Below, one piece after another: positions 24,537 through 33,905 of a DNA stretch of 64,000 nt. Origin of the DNA: Fusibacter_A sp965140735 (GTDB taxonomy: Bacteria; Bacillota; Clostridia; Peptostreptococcales; Acidaminobacteraceae); NCBI GenBank assembly GCA_965140735.1, contig OZ223306.1:3844001-3908000 (forward strand). The letters run 5' to 3'. The notes under the pieces were generated by a model. The model was given only the letters and a program-made list of their open reading frames with translations. It was not told the origin of the DNA and searched no databases. The position numbers and the translations under genes were made by a program. Every line of letters begins with the position of its first letter. The stretch's first letter is position 1.

Positions 24537-25111
24537 AATTCAAAAAAGGAGGATTCAATAGAGATGCCTTCCCTGAGGCCGTTGATAAACCCCTCGTATA
24601 GAATGCTCTTGTTGTCTATTTCAAATAAATCAATCGTCTGTACCAAACCGGGTACTTTATCAAAAGTGACGATACCGTGTTTTTTGAGCATAGAATAGAC
24701 AAATTGAGAGCAAAAATAATGATAATTTCGATCTAAAGGTCTATTAAATAAAATGCCAAAGAGCCCTAAAAAATTATAACGGTACAGATCTTTATTCGTT
24801 ACAAAACGTTCGACATCTTTTAGTAACCCGTTGTATTGAAGTGCTGTCACGTTGACTTCGAATATAAGACATTCGCTCTTGCCGTATTTTTTAAAGACAC
24901 CGTCATATATATTTTCGCGTACAAAACCACCTGAAAAAGGGTTGTTAGGATTTGATCTGCCAAATGAATACATAGAGGTAAATGAGGCATCGAAGCTAAT
25001 AGATGTATGAACGTATTTAGTGGCTGAAAAATACTTTAATGTACGTGCTAACCATGTACCTGTCTTGGTAAACACAATATAGATTTTTTTTTGATTTTCA
25101 ATTAAATTCAT
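24533..25111 (-). CDS. YiiX/YebB-like NlpC/P60-superfamily hydrolase
   Basis: This 192-residue protein has the order of catalytic residues of the permuted papain-like YiiX family: a histidine early (YVHTSISF, H35) and a cysteine late (HYFCSQFV, C134). Members are amidases or thioesterases acting on lipids or cell-wall peptides; no specific substrate is established. There is no signal peptide, so it is expected in the cytoplasm or bound to the membrane by its hydrophobic strand YNFLGLFGILF. It stands alone on the minus strand between the MATE gene and a c-di-GMP-type protein. Confidence 0.75.
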   Translation of the reverse strand: MNLIENQKKIYIVFTKTGTWLARTLKYFSATKYVHTSISFDASFTSMYSFGRSNPNNPFSGGFVRENIYDGVFKKYGKSECLIFEVNVTALQYNGLLKDVERFVTNKDLYRYNFLGLFGILFNRPLDRNYHYFCSQFVYSMLKKHGIVTFDKVPGLVQTIDLFEIDNKSILYEGFINGLREGISIESSFFEF

Positions 25112-25301
25112 GTGATCTCCCTTAATAGCATATATACTTATGTAAATTTTATATGGCTATTATATATTAATTCTTATGACTATTATAATACATGTAATGC
25201 ACAATGGGTACTTAAAGATTCAATTCTGTATAAATTTGTTATTTTCAGTTAAAGGATTGGGTATATATGATAAAAACGAACCCAAGAGAGAAGGTGAGCA
25301 A

Positions 25302-26213
25302 ATGTTAAATGATATAAACTATAAAACTATTTTAGATCAGCTTTTTGATGGCGTTTACATTGTGGATAAAGAAAAACGGATTATCTATTGGAATGATGGA
25401 GCTAAGAAAATTTCAGGCTTTAATAGTGAAGAAGTGATTGGCAAATACTGTCATGATAATATTCTCAATCATGTGGACGAATGTGGCATTAATCTATGCC
25501 TTAATGGTTGTCCCTTGCATCAGACACTCAGTGATGGTAGCAAGCTTGAGCTCAATGTTTATTTACAGCACAAGAGAGGTCACCGAATTCCTGTGAAAAT
25601 CAGAAGTTTTCCACTTTATGAAGCGGGTGAAATTGTTGCATCTGTTGAAGTTTTCAGTGAAAGCTTTGAACGGACTAAAAAGCCGAAAAATATATCTGTT
25701 ATGGATAACGGGATATTAAAAGAAGTTTTAACTGACAAACTTACGAATTTGCCAAACAGGAGAATGATTGATCATTACTTAAATTCTAAAATGAACGGCT
25801 ACAGAGAACTGGGCATATCATTTGGGATCGTCATGATTGATATTGATAGTTTTGAAGAATTTAACAACACTTATGGCGAAAATTTATGTGATCAAGTAAT
25901 CACTATGCTTGGTAGAACTTATAGTAAGGCTTTTAGAATAGCTGATCTTGTGGGAAGATGGCGAGAAGATGAATTTATTTTTGTATTCACAGGCATTAAA
26001 AACGAAGGTTTGAAAATGCTTGCTGAAAGAATTCGTATGATTTCAGAAAATTCGTCCTTGCGCGGCGAAACATTTAAGGATATTGAAGTAACTGTATCAG
26101 TTGGGGCGACATTGGTACATCAGGATGATACTGCCCTTAAGTTGACAACGCGATGCTATGATCGCGTTAAGAGGAGTAAAAAAAGGGGTGGTAATAGTGT
26201 TACTGTGAAATAA
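25302..26213 (+). CDS. PAS-GGDEF protein with degenerate GGDEF signature
   Basis: This 303-residue protein has an N-terminal PAS domain (residues ~8-125) with a Cys-rich insert (YCHDNILNHVDECGINLCLNG... then CPLHQTLSDG) found in a family of PAS-linked cyclases, and a GGDEF domain from ~150. The signature loop reads REDEF instead of GGDEF, losing both glycines needed for GTP binding, while the inhibitory-site RxxD (RIAD) is kept. It may therefore bind cyclic-di-GMP or act by protein contact rather than make it. I chose the ATG at 25302, with AAGGTGA upstream; the frame is open for 42 further codons without a site. Confidence 0.85.
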   Translation: MLNDINYKTILDQLFDGVYIVDKEKRIIYWNDGAKKISGFNSEEVIGKYCHDNILNHVDECGINLCLNGCPLHQTLSDGSKLELNVYLQHKRGHRIPVKIRSFPLYEAGEIVASVEVFSESFERTKKPKNISVMDNGILKEVLTDKLTNLPNRRMIDHYLNSKMNGYRELGISFGIVMIDIDSFEEFNNTYGENLCDQVITMLGRTYSKAFRIADLVGRWREDEFIFVFTGIKNEGLKMLAERIRMISENSSLRGETFKDIEVTVSVGATLVHQDDTALKLTTRCYDRVKRSKKRGGNSVTVK

Positions 26214-26290
26214 AAACAGAATTGAAGCCTTTGTTTTTTTGAGCGTCTGTCAAGTGGATTTATTTGAGGGTCGCTTTTTTATATTTAGCC

Positions 26291-28330
26291 TCAACTCTTT
26301 AGATAAAGTGCTTCAAAATCGGATTTACTCACTGGACGACTGAAGAGGTAGCCCTGTGCGAAATCACAATTAAATTTTTTAAGGATTTCCATGTGTTCTA
26401 GTTTTTCAACACCTTCTGCGACTACTTTTAGCCCTATTCGGTGTGCCATGTAGATTATAGATTCTGTTATGGCACCTGTTTTGTCATCTTGGCCAAGCGA
26501 ATAAACAAAAGATTTATCCAATTTTAAATAATCAATAGGCAACTTCTTTAAGTAACTCAATGAAGAATAATTGGTGCCAAAATCATCAAGTGCTACCTCA
26601 AAATTAAGACTTCTTAAAGCTTCTAGTTTAGCAATAGTTGTAATGCTGTCATCAATAGCAACATTTTCAGTGATTTCGAAGACGATTTTTTCAGGCGCAA
26701 TATCGTAAGTTTTAAAAATATCATTGATACGATCTAAAAAAGAAGCACTTAAGATCTGCACACCAGATAAATTGATAGATACTTTTCCAAAAGCCAAATG
26801 ATCTTTTTCCCACTCGAGCATGTGTCTACAAACTTCTCTTATCACCCAATCACCAAGTTCTATGATAAAACCCGTCTTTTCTGCAATACCAATAAATCGA
26901 TCTGGAGGAATCACACCCTTTTCAGGACTGTTCCATCTTAGGAGTGCTTCTGAGCCAATCATTTCATTGGTACTCATATTGAATTGTGGCTGATAATACA
27001 GCTCGAATTCTCCTGCTATAAGGGCATTTTTCATATTACTTTGGAGTTCAACGTATTCAAGAATTTCATCATGAAGTAAATCTCTGAAAATAGTTGTTTG
27101 GTTCTTGCCATTATTTTTTGAAGCGTACATAGCGGTGTCCGCTTTTCGAAATAGAGTCTCAAAGGCATTACCATGGTCTGGTGTATAGGAAATTCCAATA
27201 CTACATGAGAGATGAAATTCTCTTCCAATTAGGGTCCATGGCGTTCTAATGATTTTGAAAATTTCTTCTGATAATGTGGTAAGTGTGTCTTCGTTATCAA
27301 AATCAACTATGATAAATCCGAATTCATCACCACTAATTCTGGAAAGCATATGATAGTGACGATTTAAATTTTGAAATTTTGAGGCAATTTGTTTTAAAAG
27401 AAGATCGCCTTGGTTGTGGCCAACAAGATCGTTAATCATTTTGAAATTGTCAATATCTAAGTATATGAAGCCAACTTGATGATTTTTAGCAATTAAATCG
27501 TTGACGATTTCATCAAGTCTTGCACGATTTGGAAGGCCCGTTATGTGATCATAGTAAGCGAGATATTCTATTCGTTCTTGAATTTTTTTTGAGTCCGTAA
27601 TGTCTTTTATGGCGCCTATCATTTTAATCGCATTACCATCGCTGTCCCATATCGCTTTGCCAGTGTTTTGTACCCAAATATATTTATTTAATTGAGTTCT
27701 TAAACGGAATTGAGTATTATATTGATCGGTTTCATGATTGAGATAAGCATCAAGCTGACTCAAAACAAGCTTTTTTTCATTCGGGTGCAAGATTTTTTCA
27801 AAATCAGCTAATGTAAAATGAGAAGATTCATAACTTTCATAATTTAGAATCTGAAAAAATTTATTGGAGACTATAAAATCATCAGATTTGATATCCCAAT
27901 CCCAAATGCCATCATGAATGCCTTCAAGCAAAAGGTGGTAACGTTCCTTACTTGCTTTAAGTTCACTTTCACGAATTATGAGTTCTTGTAAATTACGCGA
28001 GAGCGTCGATTCTGTTTTTTGTAGAGCTTTAAATTGTGAATCTAATTTCAAAGTAAGACTAAAATCTGTTTTGATACGTTTGTAAATGAGGCTAAAAAGT
28101 AAAAGTGCAGTTACAATGATATAAAGCCAGCCTTTATAGATACTTATGCGGTAAAATTGATCTTGATTTGTGCTCATAAAAAGTAAAATTTTATCAGAAG
28201 ATAAAATCCATAAAGTTCCGAAAATAGCATATGTTATTGTAATTCTAAGAGAAGCCCATAAAGGGGTTACTGAAAGAGGGCGTTCTTTCTTCTTTTGAAA
28301 TTGTTTAATGCGATTTTTGTCTTGAGACAT
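26291..28330 (-). CDS. Membrane PAS-GGDEF-EAL signalling protein
   Basis: This 679-residue protein has two N-terminal membrane helices (~residues 20-85) then a coiled coil, a PAS domain with PAC segment (~110-245), a GGDEF domain with SGDEF (usually tolerated) and a C-terminal EAL domain. EAL residues needed for cyclic-di-GMP hydrolysis are all visible: SEALLRW, NLSG, FEITEN, DDFGTNYSS, KLDKSF and AEGVE. It is probably a phosphodiesterase tuned by its other domains. The ATG at 28330 has AAAGAGGT upstream and is preferred over one 14 codons earlier. It may control the motility implied by the chemoreceptors in this window. Confidence 0.92.
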   Translation of the reverse strand: MSQDKNRIKQFQKKKERPLSVTPLWASLRITITYAIFGTLWILSSDKILLFMSTNQDQFYRISIYKGWLYIIVTALLLFSLIYKRIKTDFSLTLKLDSQFKALQKTESTLSRNLQELIIRESELKASKERYHLLLEGIHDGIWDWDIKSDDFIVSNKFFQILNYESYESSHFTLADFEKILHPNEKKLVLSQLDAYLNHETDQYNTQFRLRTQLNKYIWVQNTGKAIWDSDGNAIKMIGAIKDITDSKKIQERIEYLAYYDHITGLPNRARLDEIVNDLIAKNHQVGFIYLDIDNFKMINDLVGHNQGDLLLKQIASKFQNLNRHYHMLSRISGDEFGFIIVDFDNEDTLTTLSEEIFKIIRTPWTLIGREFHLSCSIGISYTPDHGNAFETLFRKADTAMYASKNNGKNQTTIFRDLLHDEILEYVELQSNMKNALIAGEFELYYQPQFNMSTNEMIGSEALLRWNSPEKGVIPPDRFIGIAEKTGFIIELGDWVIREVCRHMLEWEKDHLAFGKVSINLSGVQILSASFLDRINDIFKTYDIAPEKIVFEITENVAIDDSITTIAKLEALRSLNFEVALDDFGTNYSSLSYLKKLPIDYLKLDKSFVYSLGQDDKTGAITESIIYMAHRIGLKVVAEGVEKLEHMEILKKFNCDFAQGYLFSRPVSKSDFEALYLKS

Positions 28331-28475
28331 GTAGACCTCTTTTCGATTTAAATACTTGCATGAGAAGTGCATATGAATGTGTATACCCGATCTTAAAATG
28401 AAAAATCAGTAGTATTTTTAAGATGAGTGTTGTTATTTGTATCATAACAGATTAGACTAGGGTTGAGGAGTAAAA

Positions 28476-29570
28476 ATGGATAAAAAATTATTGGTATGGT
28501 ATCAAGAAAATAAAAGAGAAATGCCTTGGCGAGAAACACATGACCCTTATTGCATTTGGCTTTCAGAAATCATGCTTCAGCAAACACAAGTCGTGACGGT
28601 GATTGATTATTATAACCGTTTTATCAAAAGATTTAATGACATCAGAAGTTTGGCAGAAGCAGAGGAACAAGAAGTTTTGAAGTATTGGGAAGGACTTGGG
28701 TACTACAGTAGGGCTAGGAATTTACACAAGTGTGCTCGAATGATTGTTGAGCATTATGAGGGCATATTTCCAAGAGACTATAAACAGTTACTCAAATTAC
28801 CTGGGGTTGGACCTTACACTGCAGGTGCAATTATGAGCATTGCTTATAATGAGAAAGTGCCAGCAGTGGATGGCAATGTTATGCGGGTATATTCTAGATA
28901 CTTTAAGTTAGATAATGATATCTCTGATCCAAAAAGTCGAGCAATTTTTGAATCAAAAGTAATGGCAAGTATGCCTGAAGATGCAAGACATTTTAACCAA
29001 GCAATCATGGAACTTGGCGCAACTATATGTACCCCTAAAATGCCAAAATGTGAAAATTGTCCGATTGCATCTGACTGTTTAGCACGAGCATCCAATTCTC
29101 AATTAGCGTATCCCATTAAAACACAAAAAATAAAGAAAAAGCATGAAAATGTCTCAGTATTTTTGTTTGTAAATCAAGGGAAAGTAATGATAGAAAAAAG
29201 AAATGATGCTTTATTGCTTAAAGGTCTTTGGGGATTTCCAACCTATAATCTTATGATGTCATCTAAAGATAAAGAGGATGAAGGTATATTAGAACTTACA
29301 TCAGATGGAGCACTGTTGGCTTGGATTCGCACGAACTACGACTTCGAAGGCCAGATAATCACAAGAGTAGCTGTGAAAAAGCATGTGTTTACACATCTGG
29401 TGTGGCATATGACAATGATTATCGTCAAAATAGATTCGCCCAGAGTGATTGATTATCCTGAAATAAAATGGATTGATCCCGCTAACCTCGATGCTTTTCC
29501 ACTTCCCACAGCATTTAAGAAAAATTTATCCCAAGAGATATTAGAGATGTTGAGTCAATACTTTATGTGA
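28476..29570 (+). CDS. mutY: A/G-specific adenine glycosylase MutY
   Basis: This 364-residue base-excision repair enzyme removes adenine opposite 8-oxoguanine. Catalytic Glu is in SEIMLQQTQV (E31) and Asp in VPAVDGNV (D132); the helix-hairpin-helix is LPGVGPYTAGAI. The [4Fe-4S] cysteines are complete with spacing CX6CX2CX5C (C185, C192, C195, C201). A C-terminal Nudix-like domain for 8-oxoG recognition follows (VSVFLFVNQGKVMIEKR...). It leads a run of redox-related genes on the plus strand. Confidence 0.96.
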   Translation: MDKKLLVWYQENKREMPWRETHDPYCIWLSEIMLQQTQVVTVIDYYNRFIKRFNDIRSLAEAEEQEVLKYWEGLGYYSRARNLHKCARMIVEHYEGIFPRDYKQLLKLPGVGPYTAGAIMSIAYNEKVPAVDGNVMRVYSRYFKLDNDISDPKSRAIFESKVMASMPEDARHFNQAIMELGATICTPKMPKCENCPIASDCLARASNSQLAYPIKTQKIKKKHENVSVFLFVNQGKVMIEKRNDALLLKGLWGFPTYNLMMSSKDKEDEGILELTSDGALLAWIRTNYDFEGQIITRVAVKKHVFTHLVWHMTMIIVKIDSPRVIDYPEIKWIDPANLDAFPLPTAFKKNLSQEILEMLSQYFM

Positions 29571-29638
29571 CTAATTCTCTGTGAATTGGGTATAAACATT
29601 ATGGTACAAATTATTGTTTTTGAAAAGAGGTGAGTAAA

Positions 29639-29986
29639 TTGAAAGAAATTATTATGTTTACAAGTAACACTTGTCCACATTGTAAATCGGCCAAAGCTTA
29701 TTTAGACGAAAAAGGCTATAAGTATATAGAAAAAAATGTCCAAATGGATCAATTTGCTAGACAGGAAATGGCGGCTAGAAAAATGATGGGGGTTCCTGCT
29801 TTTATCATTGGAGACGAGAGTATCGTTGGTCTTGATCGTCATAAAATTGACGCCTTAATTGACTATACTGTTGAGACTTGCCCGCATTGCAGTCATAGGA
29901 CAAGAGTGCCTAAAGGCAAGGGCAAAGTTAAAATTACTTGTAAGAAATGTACGAAAGACTTCGTGATTCAAACTCGAAATATGTGA
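29639..29986 (+). CDS. Glutaredoxin-zinc ribbon fusion protein
   Basis: This 115-residue protein has a glutaredoxin/NrdH-like N-terminal domain with the redox motif CPHC (FTSNTCPHCKSA) and cis-proline GVPAF, followed from ~residue 80 by a small zinc ribbon with two CxxC pairs (TCPHCSHRT and TCKKCTKDF). I favour the TTG at 29639, since GAGGTGA lies five bases upstream; a GTG at 29630 overlaps that site. The fusion suggests a redox protein that docks on a partner through the ribbon; the partner is unknown. The lipid kinase gene starts 24 bases later. Confidence 0.82.
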   Translation: MKEIIMFTSNTCPHCKSAKAYLDEKGYKYIEKNVQMDQFARQEMAARKMMGVPAFIIGDESIVGLDRHKIDALIDYTVETCPHCSHRTRVPKGKGKVKITCKKCTKDFVIQTRNM

Positions 29987-30010
29987 TAATTCAAGGAGAC
30001 GACTGTAATT

Positions 30011-30892
30011 ATGAAAGCATTGCTGCTATACAATCCAAGGGCGGGACTTAAAGGATTTCAAAATCAACTGGATTTTATAATTGATCAGTTTCAACAGCGA
30101 GGTCTATTTATCATGCCTTATCGATTAAATAAGACTAAAAGGTTAGAAGATTTTCTTATTGAGGAGATTGAATCACAGTATGATCGCGTTATAATTGCAG
30201 GTGGAGATGGTACAATTCATCAAGTTATTAATACGCTTCTGAAACTTAATTGGACGAGGCCTATCGCTATTCTTCCAGTTGGAACTGCAAATGATTTCGC
30301 ACAAATGTTTGAGATACCAAGAACGATTGAAGGCATGATTGAAAATGCGCTTTCTTCAAATTTAGTTGCTTGTGATGTTGGCGTTGCTAATGATCGATAC
30401 TTTATCAACGTGGCAAGTTTTGGCTATTTGGTGGATATAAGTCAAAAGGTCAATGAACAGGTTAAAAATATTATTGGTGTTTTAGCTTACTATTTGAAGG
30501 GCATTGAAGAATTTCCTAAATTAAAACCATTTGATGTGACCATATTTTCAGATGAAATGGTATATGAAGAACCCATCTATTTTGCATTGATTATGAATGG
30601 AAAGTCTGCTGGTGGTTTCAGAAAAATTTCGCCAACATCTAAAATAGATGATGGTATTTTAGATGTTTTGCTGTTCAAAAAGTGTCCTGTTTTTGAAATT
30701 ATGCCTTTACTAATTCAGGTGTGGAATGGTGAACATCCTGAAAGTCCCTATATTGAATATTTTTCAACCAAAAGTATGAAGATTATGTGCGATGAATCTA
30801 TATGCACAGACTTAGATGGTGAAGCTGGTATTGATTTCCCGATGGAGATAAGCGTCTTACCAAAACGACTTAATATAATTGCTTCGATTTAA
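30011..30892 (+). CDS. YegS/BmrU-type lipid kinase
   Basis: This 293-residue protein belongs to the diacylglycerol kinase catalytic-domain family. It has the nucleotide motif GGDGTIHQVI (~residues 63-72) after the opening LLYNPRAG, and the PVGTANDFA loop. Members phosphorylate lipids such as diacylglycerol or phosphatidylglycerol on the cytoplasmic membrane face. It could be a DgkB-type enzyme recycling diacylglycerol, of interest because an LtaS-like protein that would release it is encoded at 54867. Confidence 0.9.
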   Translation: MKALLLYNPRAGLKGFQNQLDFIIDQFQQRGLFIMPYRLNKTKRLEDFLIEEIESQYDRVIIAGGDGTIHQVINTLLKLNWTRPIAILPVGTANDFAQMFEIPRTIEGMIENALSSNLVACDVGVANDRYFINVASFGYLVDISQKVNEQVKNIIGVLAYYLKGIEEFPKLKPFDVTIFSDEMVYEEPIYFALIMNGKSAGGFRKISPTSKIDDGILDVLLFKKCPVFEIMPLLIQVWNGEHPESPYIEYFSTKSMKIMCDESICTDLDGEAGIDFPMEISVLPKRLNIIASI

Positions 30893-31001
30893 CAAAAAGT
30901 TTATATTTCTTCTCTAGAATAGACCATAAATTTAAGTTATTATGTAATGAATAAGAACAGAGCATTATGATTGGTAAGGAGAGAAGACGGAGGCAATTTT
31001 T

Positions 31002-31418
31002 ATGTTAGTATGGAAGAAAGAATTTGAATTTGGTATCCCATTAATAGATGATCAACACAAGCGTTTAGTTGAAATTGGTGGGAATATGTTTGAGCTTGTA
31101 AATGATGATACTCGTGAAGATTATTTTGACGAAATCGTTGCGATGTTAAGAGAACTTGAAGAATATACGGTAAGTCATTTTAAAGATGAAGAAGCTCTGT
31201 TTGATGCGGTTGATTATCTTGGATCAATGGCGCATAAGTTTGAGCATAAGATATTTGTAAAGAAATTGGCTGATTTTATGTCTGATTTAGATGCTATAGA
31301 TTCTAATCAAAAGGAAACACTACTTAATCTTTTGAATTTTGTTGCAGATTGGCTTGTACTTCACATTGTGAAAACAGATCGCGAGTATGTGCCTTTGTTG
31401 CTTGCGGCTCAAGAGTAA
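31002..31418 (+). CDS. Bacteriohemerythrin
   Basis: This 138-residue four-helix protein has all seven di-iron ligands in the canonical order: H19, H59, E63, H78, H82, H121 and D126. Such proteins bind O2 reversibly and serve in oxygen sensing, storage or scavenging; in an anaerobe protection is the likely job. It stands as a single gene with GGAGGC upstream and a terminator just after it. Confidence 0.95.
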   Translation: MLVWKKEFEFGIPLIDDQHKRLVEIGGNMFELVNDDTREDYFDEIVAMLRELEEYTVSHFKDEEALFDAVDYLGSMAHKFEHKIFVKKLADFMSDLDAIDSNQKETLLNLLNFVADWLVLHIVKTDREYVPLLLAAQE

Positions 31419-31420
31419 AG

Positions 31421-31482
31421 TTTGAAAGGAGACTAGGATAATAACCTTTAGGGTTTGTTATTAATGGGCTCCTTTTTTTTCT
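31421..31482 (+). terminator. Terminator after the hemerythrin gene
   Basis: AAAGGAG (31425-31431) pairs with CTCCTTT (31469-31475), enclosing an inner AATAAC/GTTATT helix, and runs into a long T tract. Confidence 0.8.
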
Positions 31483-31550
31483 TTTTTCTTTTTAAATCAC
31501 AATAATTGGGTAATAGGTATTTAAACGAAATTTATGAAAAGAGGGATGAT

Positions 31551-32450
31551 ATGAAAGTAGGTTTAATAGGACTTGGTAAAATGGGATATGCACTTGCTCT
31601 AAATATGAGGGATCAGGGTGTTAATATCCATGTTTACAACCGTTCAAAAGAAAAAGTAGATCACATTAAAGAAGAAGGCATTAAAGGTTTTTATGATTTA
31701 AAAACCTTAGTAGAGAGTTTAGATGAGTCCAGAAAGGTGATTTGGCTCATGGTGCCTGCTGGCGAAACAGTTGATGCACTTATTGATGAACTCATTCCCA
31801 TGTTAAAGCAATCAGATATTATCATAGATGGTGGCAATTCTAATTATAAAGATACTCAAAGACGGTATGCTAAATTAAATGAACTTGGGATTGATTATAT
31901 TGATGTGGGCACAAGTGGTGGTATTTCTGGTGCACGTTATGGTGCATGCCTCATGGCAGGTGGCGATCCAGAACCAGTGGAGTATATCAGTGATATTCTA
32001 CAGAGGATTGCGGTTAAAGACGGTTATGGGTATTTTGGTGCTTCTGGCAGTGGACACTATGTCAAGATGGTTCACAACGGTATTGAATATGGTATGATGC
32101 AAGCAATAGGCGAGGGTTTTGATATATTAAAAGCATCTGAGTACGATTTAGACTTTGAATTGACTTCAAAAGTTTGGAGCAATGGTTCAATCATAGAAGG
32201 TCTTCTAATGCGATTAATGCATGAAGCGTTTATGGAAAGTGAGACACTTGAAGGCATTAAAGGCATTGTAGATGCATCAGGAGAAGCTGATTGGACTGTT
32301 GAAGAAGCCCTAAGATTAAAAGTATCAGCGCCTGTGATCACACAGTCCCTTTATACAAGATTTAAGTCAAAAGACGATGATCGGTTTAGCGAAAAATCAA
32401 TTGCAGCACTTAGAAACCAGTTTGGTGGACATAAAATATATAAAGAATAG
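31551..32450 (+). CDS. gnd: 6-phosphogluconate dehydrogenase, decarboxylating (short type)
   Basis: This 299-residue enzyme converts 6-phosphogluconate to ribulose 5-phosphate. The NAD(P) motif GLIGLGKMG is at residues 4-12, the IIDGGNSNYKDT strand and the substrate motifs VGTSGGISGAR and GSGHYVKMVHNGIEYG follow. It is the short (~300 residue) form, which in other bacteria is often NAD-dependent. GAGGGATG precedes the ATG at 31551. The glucose-6-phosphate dehydrogenase gene starts nine bases after it, giving the full oxidative pentose phosphate branch. Confidence 0.94.
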   Translation: MKVGLIGLGKMGYALALNMRDQGVNIHVYNRSKEKVDHIKEEGIKGFYDLKTLVESLDESRKVIWLMVPAGETVDALIDELIPMLKQSDIIIDGGNSNYKDTQRRYAKLNELGIDYIDVGTSGGISGARYGACLMAGGDPEPVEYISDILQRIAVKDGYGYFGASGSGHYVKMVHNGIEYGMMQAIGEGFDILKASEYDLDFELTSKVWSNGSIIEGLLMRLMHEAFMESETLEGIKGIVDASGEADWTVEEALRLKVSAPVITQSLYTRFKSKDDDRFSEKSIAALRNQFGGHKIYKE

Positions 32451-32459
32451 GGTGGTTGG

Positions 32460-33827
32460 ATGATTTTTACGATATTTGGAGCAACAGGTGACTTAACAAC
32501 GAAGAAATTGATACCTGCGCTTTATAAACTACATGAAGATGGTCAACTTCCAAATCACTTTTTAGTTAATCTGATTGGCAGACGGACTTATGAAGAAGAT
32601 TATTTTATTCAGCACATAAGAGATCAAATTGAGGGCGATTTTCCAAACTGGGATGATTTCAAAATATATTTGCGTTACATCCAAATGGATTTTACAGAGC
32701 ATGATGCTTACGAGGCATTTGCAGCACATATGATGACTATCGAGGACTATGAATCTCAAGAACGCATTTATTATTTGGCCACAGCGCCACGCTTTTTCCC
32801 GATGATTGCAAATGCACTTGTCGCGAATGAGCTTGTGGTTAAAGGTAATATGAGGGACAAAATTATTTTCGAGAAACCCTTTGGAGAAAATCTTGAAACG
32901 GCGAAGTCGTATAATCAACTTCTTTTAGGATTGATAGAAGAGAGTCAAATCTACCGTATAGATCATTATCTAGGCAAGGAAATGCTCCAAAATGTTTTGA
33001 TGGTAAGATTTGCAAATAAAATTTTTGAGAGCATTTGGAACAGCGATAACATTGAGCATATTACAATATATGCTTTTGAAAAAGAAACTGTTAAGCAAAG
33101 AGGTGGATATTATGATCGATCAGGTGCGCTTAGAGATATGGTTCAAAATCATTTGTTCCAAACGTTAGCACTTGTTGCAATGGACCCACCAAATGGCCTC
33201 AATGATCGATTAATTAAGGATGAAAAGGTTAAAGTTCTTGAGAAATTAGAATTCTCGAGTCCTATGATTTTTGGTCAATATAAGGGTTATCTTTCTGAAA
33301 AAGGTATTCCAAGCGATTCAAAAACAGAGACCTTTGTGGGCTTAAAAATGTTTGTCAACTCTCAAAGATGGTCAAGAACCCCCTTTTACCTTGTTACAGG
33401 TAAAAAAATGAAAAACAAACGTGCAGCTGTTGTGATCACCTTTAAAGAATCTAATTGCTTTTTTGAAAGTGGCCAACCTGAAAAGAATACTTTGACGATA
33501 GAAATTGCACCAAGAGAGGGATTGGCGCTTACTTTCAACGGGAAAGCTCCTGGTCTTCAATCTTATGTGATGCCTATGAAAATGGATTACTGCCATCTTT
33601 GTAATGTGATTGGGAACACGCCAGAAGCCTATGAAAAGTTAATTTTAGATGTGATTCATGATGATTCATCGCTCTTTACAAGATGGGATGAAATTGAAAG
33701 TTCTTGGAAGACAATCGATCAACTGGAACAGCTTAAGATTTACGAGCCCTTATACCAATATGAAGATGAATCAGAAATGTTAGAAAAGCTGAAGTCTGAG
33801 TGGGGCAGTTTTTTGACTTATTTATAA
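32460..33827 (+). CDS. zwf: Glucose-6-phosphate 1-dehydrogenase
   Basis: This 455-residue enzyme oxidises glucose 6-phosphate to 6-phosphogluconolactone. The nucleotide site IFGATGDLTTKKLIPALY opens the protein and the active-site signature RIDHYLGKEMLQN is intact. It overlaps functionally with gnd, nine bases upstream, as a two-gene unit supplying NADPH and pentoses. A 6-phosphogluconolactonase gene is not seen next to it, which is common because the lactone also opens spontaneously. Confidence 0.96.
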   Translation: MIFTIFGATGDLTTKKLIPALYKLHEDGQLPNHFLVNLIGRRTYEEDYFIQHIRDQIEGDFPNWDDFKIYLRYIQMDFTEHDAYEAFAAHMMTIEDYESQERIYYLATAPRFFPMIANALVANELVVKGNMRDKIIFEKPFGENLETAKSYNQLLLGLIEESQIYRIDHYLGKEMLQNVLMVRFANKIFESIWNSDNIEHITIYAFEKETVKQRGGYYDRSGALRDMVQNHLFQTLALVAMDPPNGLNDRLIKDEKVKVLEKLEFSSPMIFGQYKGYLSEKGIPSDSKTETFVGLKMFVNSQRWSRTPFYLVTGKKMKNKRAAVVITFKESNCFFESGQPEKNTLTIEIAPREGLALTFNGKAPGLQSYVMPMKMDYCHLCNVIGNTPEAYEKLILDVIHDDSSLFTRWDEIESSWKTIDQLEQLKIYEPLYQYEDESEMLEKLKSEWGSFLTYL

Positions 33828-33905
33828 AGTGAACGGATGCACGGCTTAGATTTTAATGCACATAATAAATCGGGGGTAACCCCATACGAATAGAAAGGAA
33901 TTCTA

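Noticed and set aside
26220..26290. GAGCG ... CGCTTTTTT as terminator for the PAS-GGDEF gene
   Set aside because: Only four to five bases pair across a loop of over 20 bases, so support is too thin despite the T run.
33868..33885. GGGGTAACCCC before the cyclase gene as an operator or terminator
   Set aside because: The arms are only four bases around a three-base centre and no T tract follows, so it is too weak to report as a feature.
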